This document shows positions 15,200 through 23,079 of a stretch of 28,930 nt of DNA, piece by piece (position 1 is the first letter of the stretch; the number at the start of each line of letters is the position of its first letter). The translations under genes were made by a program, and so were the position numbers. The stretch covers positions 1 to 28,930 of the forward strand of contig JBJOGJ010000020.1 of NCBI GenBank assembly GCA_046048295.1. Direction: 5' to 3'. The notes beneath the pieces were generated by a model, which ran no database searches, was not told the DNA's origin, and saw only the letters and a program-made list of their open reading frames with translations. Source of the DNA: CBDCWA01 sp046048295 (lineage in GTDB: Bacteria; Pseudomonadota; Alphaproteobacteria; Rhizobiales; Hyphomicrobiaceae).

Positions 15200-16449
15200 G
15201 CTACTGCCTCCGCATGAAGTCGATTGCCACGCCGGCCGACGAAGCGGACCGGTACGATGTCTCCCGCGCCGGCACCTTCCAGTCGAGCCTCGGCATAGTG
15301 CGGCGACCGCCCCAGTTCATCGCTTTCCATCAACAGCTCGGTAAACGCGCCAACCTGCCTGTCGAGATAGGCCGATAGCACCGCCTCGCCCTTGGCCCTG
15401 AGACGCCCGGCCCGCTCCTTTGCGACACCGCCCGGCAACTGCGGCATGCGCGCCGCCGGTGTGCCGGCCCGTGGCGAGAAGGGAAACACGTGCAGGAACG
15501 TCAAACCGCAATCCTCGACAATGGCAAGCGTCTCCTGGAAATGGTCCTCGGTCTCGGTTGGGAAGCCCGCGATCAGGTCGGCCCCGAACACCACGTCCGG
15601 CCGAAGCCGCCGCACCCCATCGCAGAACGCGATGGCATCGCGTCTCAGATGGCGCCGCTTCATGCGCTTCAGGATGAGGTCGGCACCGGCCTGGAGAGAT
15701 AGATGGAAGTGCGGCATCAACCGCGCCTCTTCGCCGATCGCCCGCATCAACGCGTCGTCGACCTCCACCTGGTCGATGGACGAAAGCCTGAGCCGCCGCA
15801 ACTCCGGGACATGCCGCAGGATCTGTCGCACCAGCGTCCCCAGCCTCGGCTGTCCAGGCAGATCCTGGCCCCAGGAGGTCATGTCGACTCCCGACAGCAC
15901 CACCTCCTTGTAGCCGCGCTCCACGAGCAGTCTGACCTGGTCGACAACGGCACCCGCCGGCACCGATCTCGATGGCCCGCGCCCGAATGGAATAATGCAG
16001 AAGGTGCAGCGATGGTCGCAGCCGTTCTGTACCTGGACATAGGCCCGCGCCCGCCCGCCGAAACCGTCGATGAGCTGGCCCGCGGTCTCCTTGACACTCA
16101 TGATGTCATTGACCTGCACCCGCTCAGAACCCTCGGTCGAAAGCCCCGCGAACGTCGCCCGCTCGAGCTTTTCCGCATTGCCGATGACGAAGTCTACTTC
16201 ATCCATGCGTGCGAACCGGTCCGGCTCGGTCTGTGCAGCGCAGCCCGTAACGATGATCTTTGCACCCGGATTCTCGCGCCGCGCCCGTCTTATCGCCTGG
16301 GACGCCTGCCGAACCGCCTCGCCCGTCACAGCGCACGTGTTGACGATCACAGCCTCCCCGATACAGGCTTCTTCCGCATGGCGGCGCATGACCTCGGACT
16401 CGTAGGCGTTGAGCCTGCATCCAAGTGTTAAGACCGTCGTCCTGCCCAT
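15196..16449 (-). CDS. mtaB: tRNA t6A37 methylthiotransferase MtaB
   Basis: A radical-SAM enzyme that converts t6A to ms2t6A at position 37 of ANN-decoding tRNAs. It is 417 residues long. The N-terminal UPF0004 domain has its three cluster cysteines at Cys11 (LGCRLNAYE), Cys39 (VNTCAVT) and Cys70 (VTGCAAQ). The radical-SAM CxxxCxxC is Cys144, Cys148 and Cys151 in CDHRCTFC, followed by GFPTETEDHF and a C-terminal TRAM-like segment. MtaB is chosen over MiaB because of GCRLNAYE and IIPFGRGPSRS. The ATG at 16449 has GAGG about ten nt upstream. The frame is open beyond it, but that part only shadows dapF. It follows dapF by 26 nt and overlaps ftsY by 4 nt. Confidence 0.94.
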   Translation of the reverse strand: MGRTTVLTLGCRLNAYESEVMRRHAEEACIGEAVIVNTCAVTGEAVRQASQAIRRARRENPGAKIIVTGCAAQTEPDRFARMDEVDFVIGNAEKLERATFAGLSTEGSERVQVNDIMSVKETAGQLIDGFGGRARAYVQVQNGCDHRCTFCIIPFGRGPSRSVPAGAVVDQVRLLVERGYKEVVLSGVDMTSWGQDLPGQPRLGTLVRQILRHVPELRRLRLSSIDQVEVDDALMRAIGEEARLMPHFHLSLQAGADLILKRMKRRHLRRDAIAFCDGVRRLRPDVVFGADLIAGFPTETEDHFQETLAIVEDCGLTFLHVFPFSPRAGTPAARMPQLPGGVAKERAGRLRAKGEAVLSAYLDRQVGAFTELLMESDELGRSPHYAEARLEGAGAGDIVPVRFVGRRGNRLHAEAVA

Positions 16450-16475
16450 GAGAGACCAACCTCGATACTTCGGCG

Positions 16476-17324
16476 TCAGCGAAGCGACAGCCGCCCGCGC
16501 CGCTCCACCTCGACAGGTCCCGTCATGAGAACCCTGTCCTTGTCGTCCCAGGTGATCTCGAGCGTGCCACCCGGCAGCCGAACGGCAGCGGTGCGTTCGG
16601 AAAGCCGCCGCCTGACCGCAGAGACCAGGACGGCACACGCCGCCGAGCCGCAGGCCTTGGTGAGCCCGGCGCCCCGCTCCCACGTGCGCACCAGGATTTC
16701 GCTCGGCGAGACGACCTGCGCCAGGGAAATGTTCGCACGCTCGGGAAACATCGGATGGTTCTCGAGCATCGGACAGAACCAGCCGAGGTCGTGTGCGCCG
16801 ACATCCGCGACGAAGAACACGGCATGCGGGTTGCCCATGTTGACGACTGCCGGCGAGTGCAGGACCGGATCGTCGATCGGCCCGATCTGCAGCTCGATGC
16901 GGCTGGTGTCGTAGAACTCGTCACGCAGCGGGATCTCGTCCCACCGGAGCCGCGGTCGCCCCATGTCAATGGTAATGCGATCCATGCTCTCGACCGACGC
17001 CGACAGGAGCCCGCCACCCGTCGAAAAAAGCAGCGTGTTGCGTCCGGTACGCTCGGCTTCGACCCAGGCGACACACCGCATGCCATTGCCGCATGCACCG
17101 GCCTCCGAGCCGTCCGAATTGAAAATCCTGACCGCGGCATCGACGCCTGCGGGCCCATCGGCGAGCACCATCAACTGGTCGAACGCTGTCTCCGTATCGC
17201 CAGCCAGCGTGCGAACCCGTTCGGGCGAGATCGCCACGGCCTGTCCGCGCACGTCGACGACCAGGATCTCGTTGCCGATTCCGTTCATCTTGACGTAGAG
17301 GGTGTCTGCCGTGGCCGTGGTCAT
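16476..17324 (-). CDS. dapF: Diaminopimelate epimerase
   Basis: A PLP-independent racemase converting LL- to meso-diaminopimelate for lysine and peptidoglycan synthesis. It is 282 residues long. The two catalytic cysteines are in GACGNGMRC (Cys78) and KACGSAAC in the C-terminal half. KMNGIGNEILVVD (12-24), FNSDGSEAG and VNMGNPHAVFF are further signatures. The ATG at 17324 gives a standard-length protein; the open frame extends upstream but resembles nothing known. No strong ribosome-binding site is visible. It is the first gene of the dapF-mtaB-ftsY-yciB series and is divergent from the sugar dehydrogenase gene at 17465, so its promoter lies in 17325-17464. Confidence 0.96.
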   Translation of the reverse strand: MTTATADTLYVKMNGIGNEILVVDVRGQAVAISPERVRTLAGDTETAFDQLMVLADGPAGVDAAVRIFNSDGSEAGACGNGMRCVAWVEAERTGRNTLLFSTGGGLLSASVESMDRITIDMGRPRLRWDEIPLRDEFYDTSRIELQIGPIDDPVLHSPAVVNMGNPHAVFFVADVGAHDLGWFCPMLENHPMFPERANISLAQVVSPSEILVRTWERGAGLTKACGSAACAVLVSAVRRRLSERTAAVRLPGGTLEITWDDKDRVLMTGPVEVERRGRLSLR

Positions 17325-17464
17325 GTCGCGGTATATGATGAATTCATGCCAATGTACAATCGCAGCCGCGCCACGCAATGTGGCGCCTGCACCTGGACAC
17401 CGCCGCATTCCACGCCAATATCCCTACTGCCGAATGCAACCTCCGAGCCTGGATGGAAGCCGCC

Positions 17465-18655
17465 ATGACGCACGATATGATGACATCCGACGCCCTGCGC
17501 CTGCGTGGTTTCCGCGCTGCCCTGGCAACCCTCTTGCCGGCATTGATGCTCGTCGCCGGCACGATGTCGGCAACCGCCCAGCAGACGAGGGCACCAGCCC
17601 CTGCCGAGCGCTCGCAGTTCAAGACGACCAAGATCGCCGAGGGCCTCGAGCACCCCTGGGCCGTGCAGGAGCTGACCGACGGTAGGCTGATCGTCACTGA
17701 GCGGCCAGGCCGGATCCGTATCGTCGATGCCGAAGGCCGGCTTTCATCGCCAGTGGCGAATGTCCCGAAAGTCGCGGCAGATGGGCAGGGGGGACTGTTG
17801 GACCTCGTGCTGGCACCCGACTTTGCAACCTCGCGCACGCTTTACTTCACCTACTCCGAACCGCGCGGCTCTGGACGCAGCGGGACGGCATTGGCCAAGG
17901 CCGTGTTGGACGCAGACGGCAAGAAGCCGGCGCTTTCCAACGTGCGCGTCATCTTCCGCCAGAAACCGGATACCCGGTCCGCGCTGCACTTCGGTTCGCG
18001 CATCGCGCTCGCCGGCGACGGCACGCTCTACGTCACCCTCGGCGACCGCTATGGCGGACGCGACAAGGCCCAGTCGGGCGACAATCACTACGGCAAGGTC
18101 GTCCACCTGAAGAACGATGGAACCCCGGCAGCCGCGGCACCGCACAAGGACGGCTGGCTGCCCGAGATCTGGTCGATCGGCCACCGCAACCCCCAGGCCG
18201 CTGCCATCAATCCCGCCACAGGCAGGCTTTGGACCGTCGAGCATGGCGCCCGCGGCGGCGACGAAATCAATAACCCTGCCGCCGGGAAGAACTACGGCTG
18301 GCCGGTCATCACCTACGGCCGCGACTACTCGGGCGAGAAGATCGGTGTCGGAACGAGCAAGGAAGGTCTCGAGCAACCCGTATACTACTGGGACCCGAGC
18401 ATCGCGCCATCCGGCATGACATTCTACACCTCCGACCGTTACCCGGCATGGAAGGGTAACCTGTTTGTCGGGGCATTGGCCGGCACGCACCTGTCTCGCC
18501 TCGTGCTCGACGGCGACAAGGTCGTCGCCGAGGAACGACTTCTGGATCAGCTCGACGAGCGCATCCGCGATGTGCGCCAGGCCCGCGACGGCTCGCTCCT
18601 GGTCGTAACGGACGATGGCAACGGCAGCATCCTGAGGATCGTGCCGGCGCCGTAA
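17465..18655 (+). CDS. Secreted PQQ-type soluble aldose sugar dehydrogenase (YliI-like)
   Basis: A 396-residue protein with a signal peptide (ALATLLPALMLVAGTMSATA, cleavage before QQT), so periplasmic. The rest is a six-bladed beta-propeller of the glucose/sorbosone dehydrogenase family. Diagnostic stretches are LEHPWAVQEL, GGLLDLVLAPDFA, LHFGSRIALAGDGTLYVTLGDR split by its blade boundary, SIGHRNPQAAA, VEHGARGGDEINN and KNYGWPVITYG. The family oxidises aldoses using PQQ and a calcium ion; substrate and cofactor supply are not shown here. The ATG at 17465 has GGAAG five nt upstream, and other in-frame ATGs lie at 17453, 17477 and 17480. It ends in a hairpin at 18690-18722. The gene is monocistronic. 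Confidence 0.92.
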   Translation: MTHDMMTSDALRLRGFRAALATLLPALMLVAGTMSATAQQTRAPAPAERSQFKTTKIAEGLEHPWAVQELTDGRLIVTERPGRIRIVDAEGRLSSPVANVPKVAADGQGGLLDLVLAPDFATSRTLYFTYSEPRGSGRSGTALAKAVLDADGKKPALSNVRVIFRQKPDTRSALHFGSRIALAGDGTLYVTLGDRYGGRDKAQSGDNHYGKVVHLKNDGTPAAAAPHKDGWLPEIWSIGHRNPQAAAINPATGRLWTVEHGARGGDEINNPAAGKNYGWPVITYGRDYSGEKIGVGTSKEGLEQPVYYWDPSIAPSGMTFYTSDRYPAWKGNLFVGALAGTHLSRLVLDGDKVVAEERLLDQLDERIRDVRQARDGSLLVVTDDGNGSILRIVPAP

Positions 18656-18689
18656 GCCACGATCATTCCCCCGCCTGACCTTCCCCGCC

Positions 18690-18722
18690 GCAGCCGGAGG
18701 GCAACGGCTCACGGCTGCTTTA
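18690..18722 (+). terminator. Candidate terminator between the sugar dehydrogenase and nickel operon
   Basis: GCAGCCG (18690-18696) pairs with CGGCTGC (18712-18718) around a 15-nt loop, followed by TTTA. An inner alternative stem is AGCCG/CGGCT (18692-18696 with 18705-18709). The T tract is short, so strength is uncertain. Confidence 0.5.
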
Positions 18723-18725
18723 CAA

Positions 18726-18752
18726 TATGATCTTTTATGATAATTATCTTAC
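18726..18752. promoter_or_regulatory. Candidate NikR-controlled operator/promoter of the nickel operon
   Basis: TATGAT occurs twice as a direct repeat exactly 10 bp apart (18726-18731 and 18736-18741). It is followed by GATAATTATC, a perfect 10-bp palindrome (18739-18748) within the weaker 18-bp inverted repeat 18735-18752. Enterobacterial NikR half-sites are GTATGA, so the TATGA core is suggestive. The AT-rich block lies 32 bp upstream of the first nickel-transport gene. Confidence 0.4.
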
Positions 18753-18783
18753 CACCATCCAAGACCATTTCCGGGGAGTTCGC

Positions 18784-19554
18784 ATGTTCAAGAGATTGGC
18801 AGTTTCCTGCCTTGCCGTAACCATGGCCACCGCCCCCGCGCTCGCTCACTTCCAGGAGCTGCTGCCGTCCGCCGATGTGCTGGCGCAAGGCGGCGAGGTA
18901 TCGCTCGATCTCGTCTTTACGCACCCCATGGAGCAGGGCCCCGTCATGCAGATGGAGAAGCCTGCCCGCTTCGGCGTCGTGACCAAGGCCGGCAAGACGG
19001 ACCTCCTTGGCAGGCTCGAGGAGCGCAAGATCGACGGCAAGTCGACATGGCGCGCCAAGCACGCCTTGCAGGAACCGGGTGGAGCGGTCTACTACGTCGA
19101 GCCGAAACCGTACTGGGAACCGGCCGAAGGCAAGTTCATCATTCACTACACCAAGGTCGTGGTCGATTCCTTCGCCACTGGCGAAGGCTGGGACGAGATG
19201 GTGGGCCTGCCGGTCGAGATCCGCCCCTTGACGAGACCCACCGGAGTTTGGACCGGCAACCTGTTCCGCGGTGTCGTCCTTAAGGACGGCAAGCCGGTGC
19301 CCTTTGCGGAAGTAGAGGTAGAGTGGAAGAATGACGGCTCCGTGAAGGCACCGAACGATGCCTTCGTGACGCAGGTCATCAAGGCCGATGCCAGCGGCAC
19401 CTTCGCATATGCGATGCCGAGGGCCGGCTGGTGGGGCTTCGCAGCGCTCGTCGAGGCGGATGACAAGCGCAAAAGCCCGGAAGGCAAGGACGTGCCGGTC
19501 GAACTCGGCGCGCTGATGTGGGTCAAGGCGACCGACATGGGCGCACGTAAGTAG
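18784..19554 (+). CDS. nikK: Periplasmic nickel-uptake accessory protein, NikK/DUF4198 family
   Basis: A 256-residue exported protein. The signal peptide ends PALA, so the mature chain should begin His-Phe-Gln. DUF4198 features follow: LPSADVLAQGGEVSLDLVFTHP split near residue 40, a long beta-sandwich, and a carboxypeptidase-regulatory-like repeat beginning NLFRGVVLKDGKPVPFAEVEVEW. Position and family together point to NikK, the extra periplasmic component of some nickel ECF transporters. Metal binding by the N-terminal histidine is inference. The ATG at 18784 has GGGGAG seven nt upstream. It leads a six-gene operon; 32 nt separate it from nikM. Confidence 0.85.
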   Translation: MFKRLAVSCLAVTMATAPALAHFQELLPSADVLAQGGEVSLDLVFTHPMEQGPVMQMEKPARFGVVTKAGKTDLLGRLEERKIDGKSTWRAKHALQEPGGAVYYVEPKPYWEPAEGKFIIHYTKVVVDSFATGEGWDEMVGLPVEIRPLTRPTGVWTGNLFRGVVLKDGKPVPFAEVEVEWKNDGSVKAPNDAFVTQVIKADASGTFAYAMPRAGWWGFAALVEADDKRKSPEGKDVPVELGALMWVKATDMGARK

Positions 19555-19586
19555 ACCGGCGAACAGGGATCGCGGAGCGAGGATCG

Positions 19587-20204
19587 TTGGCACACATACC
19601 GGACGGCGTACTCTCGATACCGGTGCTGGCGGCCGGCGCGGTCGTTGCGGCAGGCGCAGTAGGCCTGGCGCTCCGCCGCCTCGACGAGACGCAGATACCG
19701 CGCACCGCCATCCTCGCCGCGGTGTTCTTTACCACATCGCTGATTGCCGTGCCCGTCGGTCCATCGAGCATACACCTGCTGCTCTCTGGCCTGATGGGCC
19801 TGATCCTCGGGACGTTGACGTTTCCCGCCGTGCTCATCGGCCTGCTGCTCCAGTCGACGCTGTTCGGCTTCGGCGGTATTACCACGCTCGGCATCAACAC
19901 TGTGAACATCGCCCTGCCCGGCGTGCTGCTCGCAGCCGCCGTCGCGCCGACCATTGCTCGCGCAACGCCACCGATGGCAGCAGTCGTCGCCGGCATCACC
20001 GCCGCGCTCGCGATTGCGGCGACCGGCCTGCTGGTATCGCTGTCCCTGGCGCTGTCCTCCCCGGACTACGTCCCGACAGCGAAGATCCTGATCGCGACGT
20101 ACCTGCCGTTGATGCTGATCGAGGCACTGGTGACCGGGTTCTGCATTATGTTCCTGAAGCGCGTGAAGCCGGAGATGTTCGGCGCCGTGACGGGAGCGAC
20201 CTGA
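19587..20204 (+). CDS. nikM: Nickel ECF transporter substrate-binding membrane component NikM/CbiM
   Basis: A 205-residue polytopic protein of the CbiM/NikM family, the metal-binding S component of nickel/cobalt ECF transporters. It begins MAHIPDGVLS. Family members usually begin MHIPDG, where the N-terminal amine and His2 bind metal. Here Met-Ala should be cleaved by methionine aminopeptidase, leaving Ala-His-Ile and restoring histidine at position 2. The second ligand region, SSIHLLLSGLMGLILG with His63, is present. The start is TTG at 19587, with GGAG/GAGG just upstream, and no other start preserves the motif. The nikR gene at the operon end and the NikK/NikL partners favour nickel over cobalt. 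Confidence 0.9.
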   Translation: MAHIPDGVLSIPVLAAGAVVAAGAVGLALRRLDETQIPRTAILAAVFFTTSLIAVPVGPSSIHLLLSGLMGLILGTLTFPAVLIGLLLQSTLFGFGGITTLGINTVNIALPGVLLAAAVAPTIARATPPMAAVVAGITAALAIAATGLLVSLSLALSSPDYVPTAKILIATYLPLMLIEALVTGFCIMFLKRVKPEMFGAVTGAT

Positions 20205-20207
20205 AAC

Positions 20208-20768
20208 ATGCTGCGCACGCTCCTCTGCCTCGTCATCGCGCTTGCACTTGCTTCACCCGCAAGCGCCCACCGGCTGAAGGTGTTCGCCAAGACCGAGGCT
20301 GGCACGATCAGCGGCTACGGCTTTTTCATTGGCGGCGGACGGCCGAAGGGCTCGGAGGTCGTCTTCTCAGACGCAACCGGCAGGGAGGTTCACCGCAGCC
20401 GCACCGGCGACGACGGCAGCTTCTCCTGGCGCCCCCCGGCCGACGGGACATACCACCTGACACTGAATACCGGCGAAGGCCACATCGCCAAGGTATCGGT
20501 CGCTGTCGGAGCGCCCGTAGCGCAAGCGAAAACTGAAACCCGCAACTCTACGCCGACGGCATCATCGGGACCGCCAGCCGAAGAGTTGGAGAAGCTGTTA
20601 GAGAATGCCGTCGACCGAGCCGTCGCGCGACGGGTTGAGCCGCTCCGCGAAGCCATCGAAGCCTATGAGGCCCAGCTCCGCTTCAAGGACATCGTAGCCG
20701 GCATCGCAATGATCATCGGGCTCGCGGGCATCGCGATGTGGGCCGTATCCCGGAAGAATTCGGCATGA
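20208..20768 (+). CDS. nikL: Nickel ECF transporter accessory protein NikL
   Basis: A 186-residue protein. The signal peptide (LLCLVIALALASPASA) is predicted to be cut before His-Arg-Leu-Lys-Val. A small beta domain follows, with GSEVVFSDATGREV and GDDGSFSWRPPADGTYHLTL, a carboxypeptidase-regulatory-like fold. A charged coiled segment (EELEKLLENAVDRAVARRVEP) and a single C-terminal transmembrane helix (IVAGIAMIIGLAGIAMWAV) complete it. This layout and position match NikL, which partners NikM in nickel uptake. It begins three nt after the nikM stop and overlaps nikQ by ATGA. As in NikK, the predicted mature N-terminal residue is histidine. Confidence 0.82.
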   Translation: MLRTLLCLVIALALASPASAHRLKVFAKTEAGTISGYGFFIGGGRPKGSEVVFSDATGREVHRSRTGDDGSFSWRPPADGTYHLTLNTGEGHIAKVSVAVGAPVAQAKTETRNSTPTASSGPPAEELEKLLENAVDRAVARRVEPLREAIEAYEAQLRFKDIVAGIAMIIGLAGIAMWAVSRKNSA

Positions 20769-21553
20769 TCGCCACCATCTGGGATCGCCAGGAACCAACC
20801 GTACGCCGCCAGCTCGAGGACGAGGAACGACCGCTCGTCGGCCCGCGGGACGCTCGCGCGCGCATCGCATCGACACTCATCCTGATCACGGCCGTACTGA
20901 TCGTCAACGACTGGCGGCTCCTCAGCGGCTTGATCCTGGCACTCGCTCTGTTTGCCCGCCTGACCGGCCTCACGTTTCGAGAACAGCAGAAGCGGCTCAT
21001 GCACGTCGAAGGCTTCATGCTGGCCCTCCTGGTCCTGCTCCCGTTGACGGTGCCAGGAACGCCGATTTCGATCTGGGGGCCGCTGGCCGTATCCATGCAA
21101 GGTCTCGAGCGTGCAATCGGAATTGCATTGAAGGTTCTGGCGACGGCCCTCGTGATTCATTCCCTGCTCGGCTCCCTGGAGCTGGTCCGGCTGGGCCGCG
21201 CCCTCGCAGCGTTGGGCGTGCCGGCCAAGCTCGTTCACCTGCTGCTGTTCTCCGTGCGCTACATCGCGGTCTTCCGGCGCGAGACCATGCGCCTGCGCGA
21301 GGCGATGCGAGCCCGTGCCTTCAAGCCGTCGAGCAACCTGCATACGCTCGCCACCTACGGCAACCTGATCGGCATGCTCCTCGTCCGCTCGCTGGAACGA
21401 GCCGAACGGGTCGACGAGGCGATGCGCTGCCGCGCCTTTTCCGGCCGGTTTCCATTACGCAGTCCGAAGCCCCTGCGGCTCCCGGACATCGCGTTTGTGG
21501 CAGCCTTGGGCACTGTCGCACTTGCACTCGTTCTGTTATCAAGAACGGTATGA
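20765..21553 (+). CDS. nikQ: Nickel ECF transporter transmembrane component NikQ/CbiQ
   Basis: A 262-residue T component. Hydrophobic segments at about 30-65 and 80-105 and a further block mid-protein precede the cytoplasmic coupling helices. Those carry the family's paired motifs, here MRARAF and MRCRAFSG, where many CbiQ proteins have Ala-Arg-Gly. LVHLLLFSVRYIAVFRRE is also typical. It links NikM to the ATPase. The ATG at 20765 overlaps the nikL stop (ATGA) and the 3' end overlaps nikO in the same way, so the three are translationally coupled. Confidence 0.92.
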   Translation: MIATIWDRQEPTVRRQLEDEERPLVGPRDARARIASTLILITAVLIVNDWRLLSGLILALALFARLTGLTFREQQKRLMHVEGFMLALLVLLPLTVPGTPISIWGPLAVSMQGLERAIGIALKVLATALVIHSLLGSLELVRLGRALAALGVPAKLVHLLLFSVRYIAVFRRETMRLREAMRARAFKPSSNLHTLATYGNLIGMLLVRSLERAERVDEAMRCRAFSGRFPLRSPKPLRLPDIAFVAALGTVALALVLLSRTV

Positions 21554-22335
21554 CGCCACAAATCGAGCTTCGCGACGTAACGGTCGTCCGTACCGGCCAG
21601 ACCATACTCGAACACATCGACCTTGACCTGTTCGAAGGTGAAAGGCTGGCCTTGGTCGGCCAGAACGGAGCCGGCAAGACCACGCTGCTACGCGCTATCG
21701 TCGGGCTGCAGCCGATCGCCTCGGGAACGATCACCGCATTCGGCAAGCTGCGCCGCACCGAGCAGGACTTCCGCCGTGTGCGGGTGCGCGCCGGTTATCT
21801 GTTCCAGGATCCCGACGACCAGCTCTTCTGCCCGACGGTGCTGGAAGACGTCGCCTTCGGCCCGCTGAACCTCGGCCTCGAGAAACGCGCCGCCATCGAG
21901 AAGGCACGGTCGACCTTGGACCGGCTCGAACTCGACCACCTCGCCGATCGCATCACGCACCGCCTGTCCGGCGGGGAAAAGCGCCTGATTACTCTCGCGG
22001 CGGTGCTCGCGATGGATCCCGACGTGCTGCTCCTCGATGAGCCCACCAACGCCCTCGACGACCGCCACCTGAAGCAGCTGACGAACTTTCTCGACGGCCT
22101 TTCCGCCTCCATGATCATCGTTTCGCACGACCGCCAGTTCACCGAACGGCTCGCCACGCGCGCCGTGCTCATCGACGGCCGCCGACTTTCACCTGCCGTC
22201 GTCCACCGCCACCCCCACGTTCACGATCACGTACACTTCCACGAGGAAGCCGCCACCCATGACGGTGGCAGCGCCCATGTCTCACCGCAGGGCAACGGCC
22301 ACACACACGCACACGCCACCAACGACGACAGCTGA
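21550..22335 (+). CDS. nikO: Nickel ECF transporter ATPase NikO with histidine-rich tail
   Basis: A 261-residue ABC ATPase. Walker A is GQNGAGKT (37-44), the Q-loop glutamine is Gln86 in LFQDPDDQLF (84-93), typical of ECF ATPases, the signature is LSGGEKR (139-145), Walker B is VLLLDEP (159-165) with catalytic Glu164, and the switch histidine is His193. The family fold ends near 215. A tail of about 40 residues follows with twelve histidines (219-255), including the alternating HVHDHVHFH. Such tails bind nickel or related metals in other proteins; a metal-sensing, storage or gating role here is inference. The start overlaps nikQ by ATGA and nikR begins 14 nt after the stop. Confidence 0.93.
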   Translation: MTPQIELRDVTVVRTGQTILEHIDLDLFEGERLALVGQNGAGKTTLLRAIVGLQPIASGTITAFGKLRRTEQDFRRVRVRAGYLFQDPDDQLFCPTVLEDVAFGPLNLGLEKRAAIEKARSTLDRLELDHLADRITHRLSGGEKRLITLAAVLAMDPDVLLLDEPTNALDDRHLKQLTNFLDGLSASMIIVSHDRQFTERLATRAVLIDGRRLSPAVVHRHPHVHDHVHFHEEAATHDGGSAHVSPQGNGHTHAHATNDDS

Positions 22336-22349
22336 CCGGGAATGCCAGG

Positions 22350-22823
22350 ATGCAACGTGTAACGATCACCGTCGACGACGAATTGCTTGCCGAGATCGAT
22401 CGCGTTATCGAGGAACGCGGCTACCAGAACAGGTCCGAAGCCATACGCGATCTTGCCCGCGCCGGCATGAAGCGCACGCCCTCGGGCGATGCGGACAAGG
22501 CCTGCCTCGGTGCGCTGGTCTACGTCTATGAGCACCCCGCTCGCGATCTCGCCAAGCGCCTTACCCGCTCATTCCACGAGCACCACGACATGTCCCTGGC
22601 AACTCTGCACGTTCACCTGGACCACGACCATTGCATGGAAATCAATGTGCTGAAGGGCCTCGTTGGCGACATTCGTCAGTTTGCGGACGCAGTTATCGCG
22701 GAACGCGGCGTCCGGCACGGCGAACTCATGGTCGTGCCCATCGACGTCGTCGATGCGACCCATTCCCACGGCTCGGGTACGGCCCACCGGCACGAGCACG
22801 TTCGCATCAAGAACAGCGGCTGA
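22350..22823 (+). CDS. nikR: Nickel-responsive repressor NikR
   Basis: A 157-residue regulator. The ribbon-helix-helix domain is at 1-45 (MQRVTITVDDELL, GYQNRSEAIRDL). The ACT-like metal domain contains ATLHVHLDHDHCMEI. All four high-affinity nickel ligands of E. coli NikR fall at the same numbers: His76, His87, His89 and Cys95. RGVRHGELMVVP closes the domain. The C-terminus is longer than in E. coli and has five histidines (138, 140, 146, 148, 150). It is the last gene of the operon and probably represses it when nickel is plentiful, acting at the AT-rich site near 18726-18752. That target is an inference. The ATG at 22350 gives the expected N-terminus. Confidence 0.95.
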   Translation: MQRVTITVDDELLAEIDRVIEERGYQNRSEAIRDLARAGMKRTPSGDADKACLGALVYVYEHPARDLAKRLTRSFHEHHDMSLATLHVHLDHDHCMEINVLKGLVGDIRQFADAVIAERGVRHGELMVVPIDVVDATHSHGSGTAHRHEHVRIKNSG

Positions 22824-22884
22824 GCCGGACGAAGAGCCGTCGCCGCATTAGTGCCATTGTGTTGTCCACGATAGTCGTACTGAG

Positions 22885-22914
22885 TTGAAAAGCGAATTAT
22901 ACTAACTCTATATT
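22885..22914 (+). promoter_or_regulatory. Candidate promoter of egtBD
   Basis: TTGAAA (22885-22890) and TATATT (22909-22914) are separated by 18 nt in an AT-rich patch of the 256-bp gap before egtB. The resulting leader of about 160 nt includes GGAGGC/GCCTCC arms (22921-22926 with 22939-22944). No gene is seen in 22824-23079. Confidence 0.4.
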
Positions 22915-23079
22915 CAGGTCGGAGGCCGTCGACATCGCGCCTCCACTCTTCGCGACGGGTGCCTGTGCTCCTGTCAAAACGGAACCCAACGCCGCTACGA
23001 CCGTTGCTTAAGGGGAGCCCGATTCAACTGCGGCAACCCACCCGGACGTTCCAGTCACAGGCAAACCGAAGAGGACGAT

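Noticed and set aside
22200..22330. Histidine codon run as a DNA tandem repeat or CRISPR-like array
   Set aside because: The CAC/CAT periodicity reflects the His-X pattern of the NikO tail; there are no constant repeats with unique spacers.
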